This document shows, one piece after another, positions 63,076-64,000 of a stretch of 64,000 nucleotides of DNA. Origin of the DNA: Hyphomicrobiales bacterium (GTDB lineage Bacteria; Pseudomonadota; Alphaproteobacteria; Rhizobiales; Rhizobiaceae). Within the stretch, counting starts at the first letter, position 1. Every line of letters begins with the position of its first letter. A program made the position numbers and the translations under genes. The stretch spans positions 283,746 to 347,745 of the forward strand of contig UCJD01000012.1 of NCBI GenBank assembly GCA_900472605.1, in the 5' to 3' direction. The notes beneath the pieces are model-generated. The model was not told where the DNA came from. It was given only the letters and a program-made list of their open reading frames with translations, and did no database searches.

Positions 63076-63381
63076 TTAGCGCCGCAGTCCCTCGATGACG
63101 GCCTGATATTCGTGTGCGAGCGAGATTGCCGCTTTTGCAACCACCGGATTGATCGAATTCCGATCAACGGCCTTTGAGCATGTCTCGAACAGTCCGCGCA
63201 GCTCGCATTCGATCTCGGACAGTTCGGGATACTGCCGCACAAGCACCTGCGGAAGCAGTTTTGCTTTCGTTTTCATGGATTTGGAGCCGACCCATATGTC
63301 CGGCGAAGCAACCGTCGCGTTCAGGATCGCCGTCTCAAGCTGTCCGGTGGCACTCACGATGTCAGTGACCAAAGCCGTCAT
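63076..63381 (-). CDS. Small hypothetical protein (101 aa)
   Basis: Acidic/helical protein starting MTALVTDIVSATGQLETAILN and containing VSPDIWVGSKSMK-like segments. ATG 63381 has GGAGGG 4 nt upstream; an upstream ATG at 63417 would add a hydrophobic 12 residues. Convergent with the DUF2147 gene, 2 nt apart. No family recognised. Confidence 0.6.
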   Translation of the reverse strand: MTALVTDIVSATGQLETAILNATVASPDIWVGSKSMKTKAKLLPQVLVRQYPELSEIECELRGLFETCSKAVDRNSINPVVAKAAISLAHEYQAVIEGLRR

Positions 63382-63618
63382 TCTTCCCTCCAACCAAAGG
63401 AGCCCGAAGAAGAACATGCATATCTCATGCCAAGCGCCACTTGCCGATCAGCCGCACTGGCTTGGGAACCCCTGTCCCCGAGAGACGCGCGTGCGGCGGT
63501 CGTTGAAATTTACCATCAGGATAAATTGATCATCTCCTGCCCCCGATTTTCGCGCGCATCCATTAGACAATTCGCAAATACTTGCTTACGCTGAGATTCT
63601 GGGCAGGGGGACAAGTCC

Positions 63619-64000
63619 ATTATCAATCGTTGGCGCCTATTTCGTCATCGCAAGGCTGGTCACGGCGAGCGTATCTCCGGGGCGCACTCTCTTCGTGACG
63701 CCCAAAATTCGCTATTGCTCCTGCTGTGCACCGCGGCCTTTTTGATGCCTGGCCATTCGAGGGCGCAAGAGCGCATTCCTTACGACGTTGCACCGGGCAG
63801 CACGCTCTCCGGTGGTGCAGGGGGTGCGGGCGGCGCGGCCAGTGGCTCGCCGGGATCCGCCGGCGGCGCCGGCGGTCAGGGTGGCCCTGGGTTGCTCGCA
63901 ACTGTTCCGACGGCAGTCACGATCGGCGCGGGGGCGACGGTCACGGGTGGCGATGGTGGGGCCGGCGGGTCTGGCGGCGCCTTCGGTACGCCGGGGGCGG
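63619..64000 (+). CDS. Glycine-rich exported protein, probable autotransporter N-terminus (partial)
   Basis: The frame from 63619 to the window end encodes a long signal-like region (basic, then SLLLLLCTAAFLMPGHSRAQ) followed by a glycine/alanine-rich repeat region (GGAGGAGGAASGSPGSAGG and similar). The pattern is that of rhizobial autotransporter or pectin-lyase-like adhesins. No ATG, GTG or TTG exists between the upstream stop (63592) and TTG 63715; AGGGGG lies 8 nt before ATT 63619, so a rare ATT start is possible. The C-terminus and any passenger or barrel domain are outside the window. Confidence 0.45.
   Translation, partial: MINRWRLFRHRKAGHGERISGAHSLRDAQNSLLLLLCTAAFLMPGHSRAQERIPYDVAPGSTLSGGAGGAGGAASGSPGSAGGAGGQGGPGLLATVPTAVTIGAGATVTGGDGGAGGSGGAFGTPGA

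Overview
The window is a dense stretch of an alphaproteobacterial genome, almost certainly Rhizobiaceae (Rhizobium, Agrobacterium, Ensifer or a relative). The basis is high GC, many periplasmic-binding-protein ABC importers, PraR/PhrR-type XRE regulators, a DUF982 protein, a WreV/WreQ/WreU-like O-antigen set and Weimberg-type pentose genes. I see no rRNA, tRNA, insertion sequence, prophage or CRISPR array.

Layout. 1-6.5 kb (minus): a branched-chain amino-acid catabolic operon running thiolase, acyl-CoA dehydrogenase, bkdA1, bkdA2, bkdB, lpd (lpd is cut by the window edge). 6.8-8.7 kb: D-amino-acid dehydrogenase divergent from an Lrp/AsnC regulator. 9.1-15 kb: surface polysaccharide genes (GT25 transferase, 4,6-dehydratase, 4-reductase, initiating phosphoglycosyl transferase, and an O-antigen ligase/polymerase on the other strand). 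15.1-18.3 kb: small proteins, a PraR-like regulator, an orphan YcaO enzyme and a GNAT acetyltransferase. 18.7-20.8 kb: a second glycan operon (glycosyltransferase, hexapeptide acyltransferase, and a protein with sialyltransferase-like GT29 motifs). 21-25.7 kb: a redox/potassium-efflux group (cyclic-nucleotide-domain/thioredoxin-reductase-like flavoprotein, KefB, KefF, UBP-type zinc finger). 26-28.2 kb: AraC regulator with MFS exporter, and DUF982.

28.4-33.7 kb: N-methylproline (stachydrine) demethylase-like flavoenzyme followed by a betaine-type ABC importer. 33.8-36.4 kb: a membrane alpha/beta-hydrolase-like protein and a ROK regulator. 36.5-44 kb (minus): an import and cleavage operon for mannose-containing glycans (binding protein, two permeases, GH38 alpha-mannosidase) with its own ROK regulator but no ATPase. 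44.3-50.9 kb: MocR regulator divergent from a cytoplasmic binding-protein-like gene, an amino-acid-type ABC importer and an M20 amidohydrolase, closed by a strong terminator. 51-53 kb: a second PraR-like regulator and a small lipoprotein. 52-62.6 kb: pentose catabolism (xylX, xylD, an AraC regulator, a complete CUT1 sugar importer and a Gfo/Idh/MocA-aldo/keto-reductase fusion), closed by a terminator. The end holds a DUF2147 protein, a small hypothetical protein and the start of a glycine-rich exported, possibly autotransporter, protein.

Recurrent themes are (i) surface glycan assembly, (ii) scavenging of plant-derived amino acids, betaines, mannosides and pentoses, each importer with a local regulator, and (iii) strong intercistronic hairpins directly behind three binding-protein genes. 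The least explained parts are the orphan YcaO locus, the GT29-like protein and the MocR/amidohydrolase operon.
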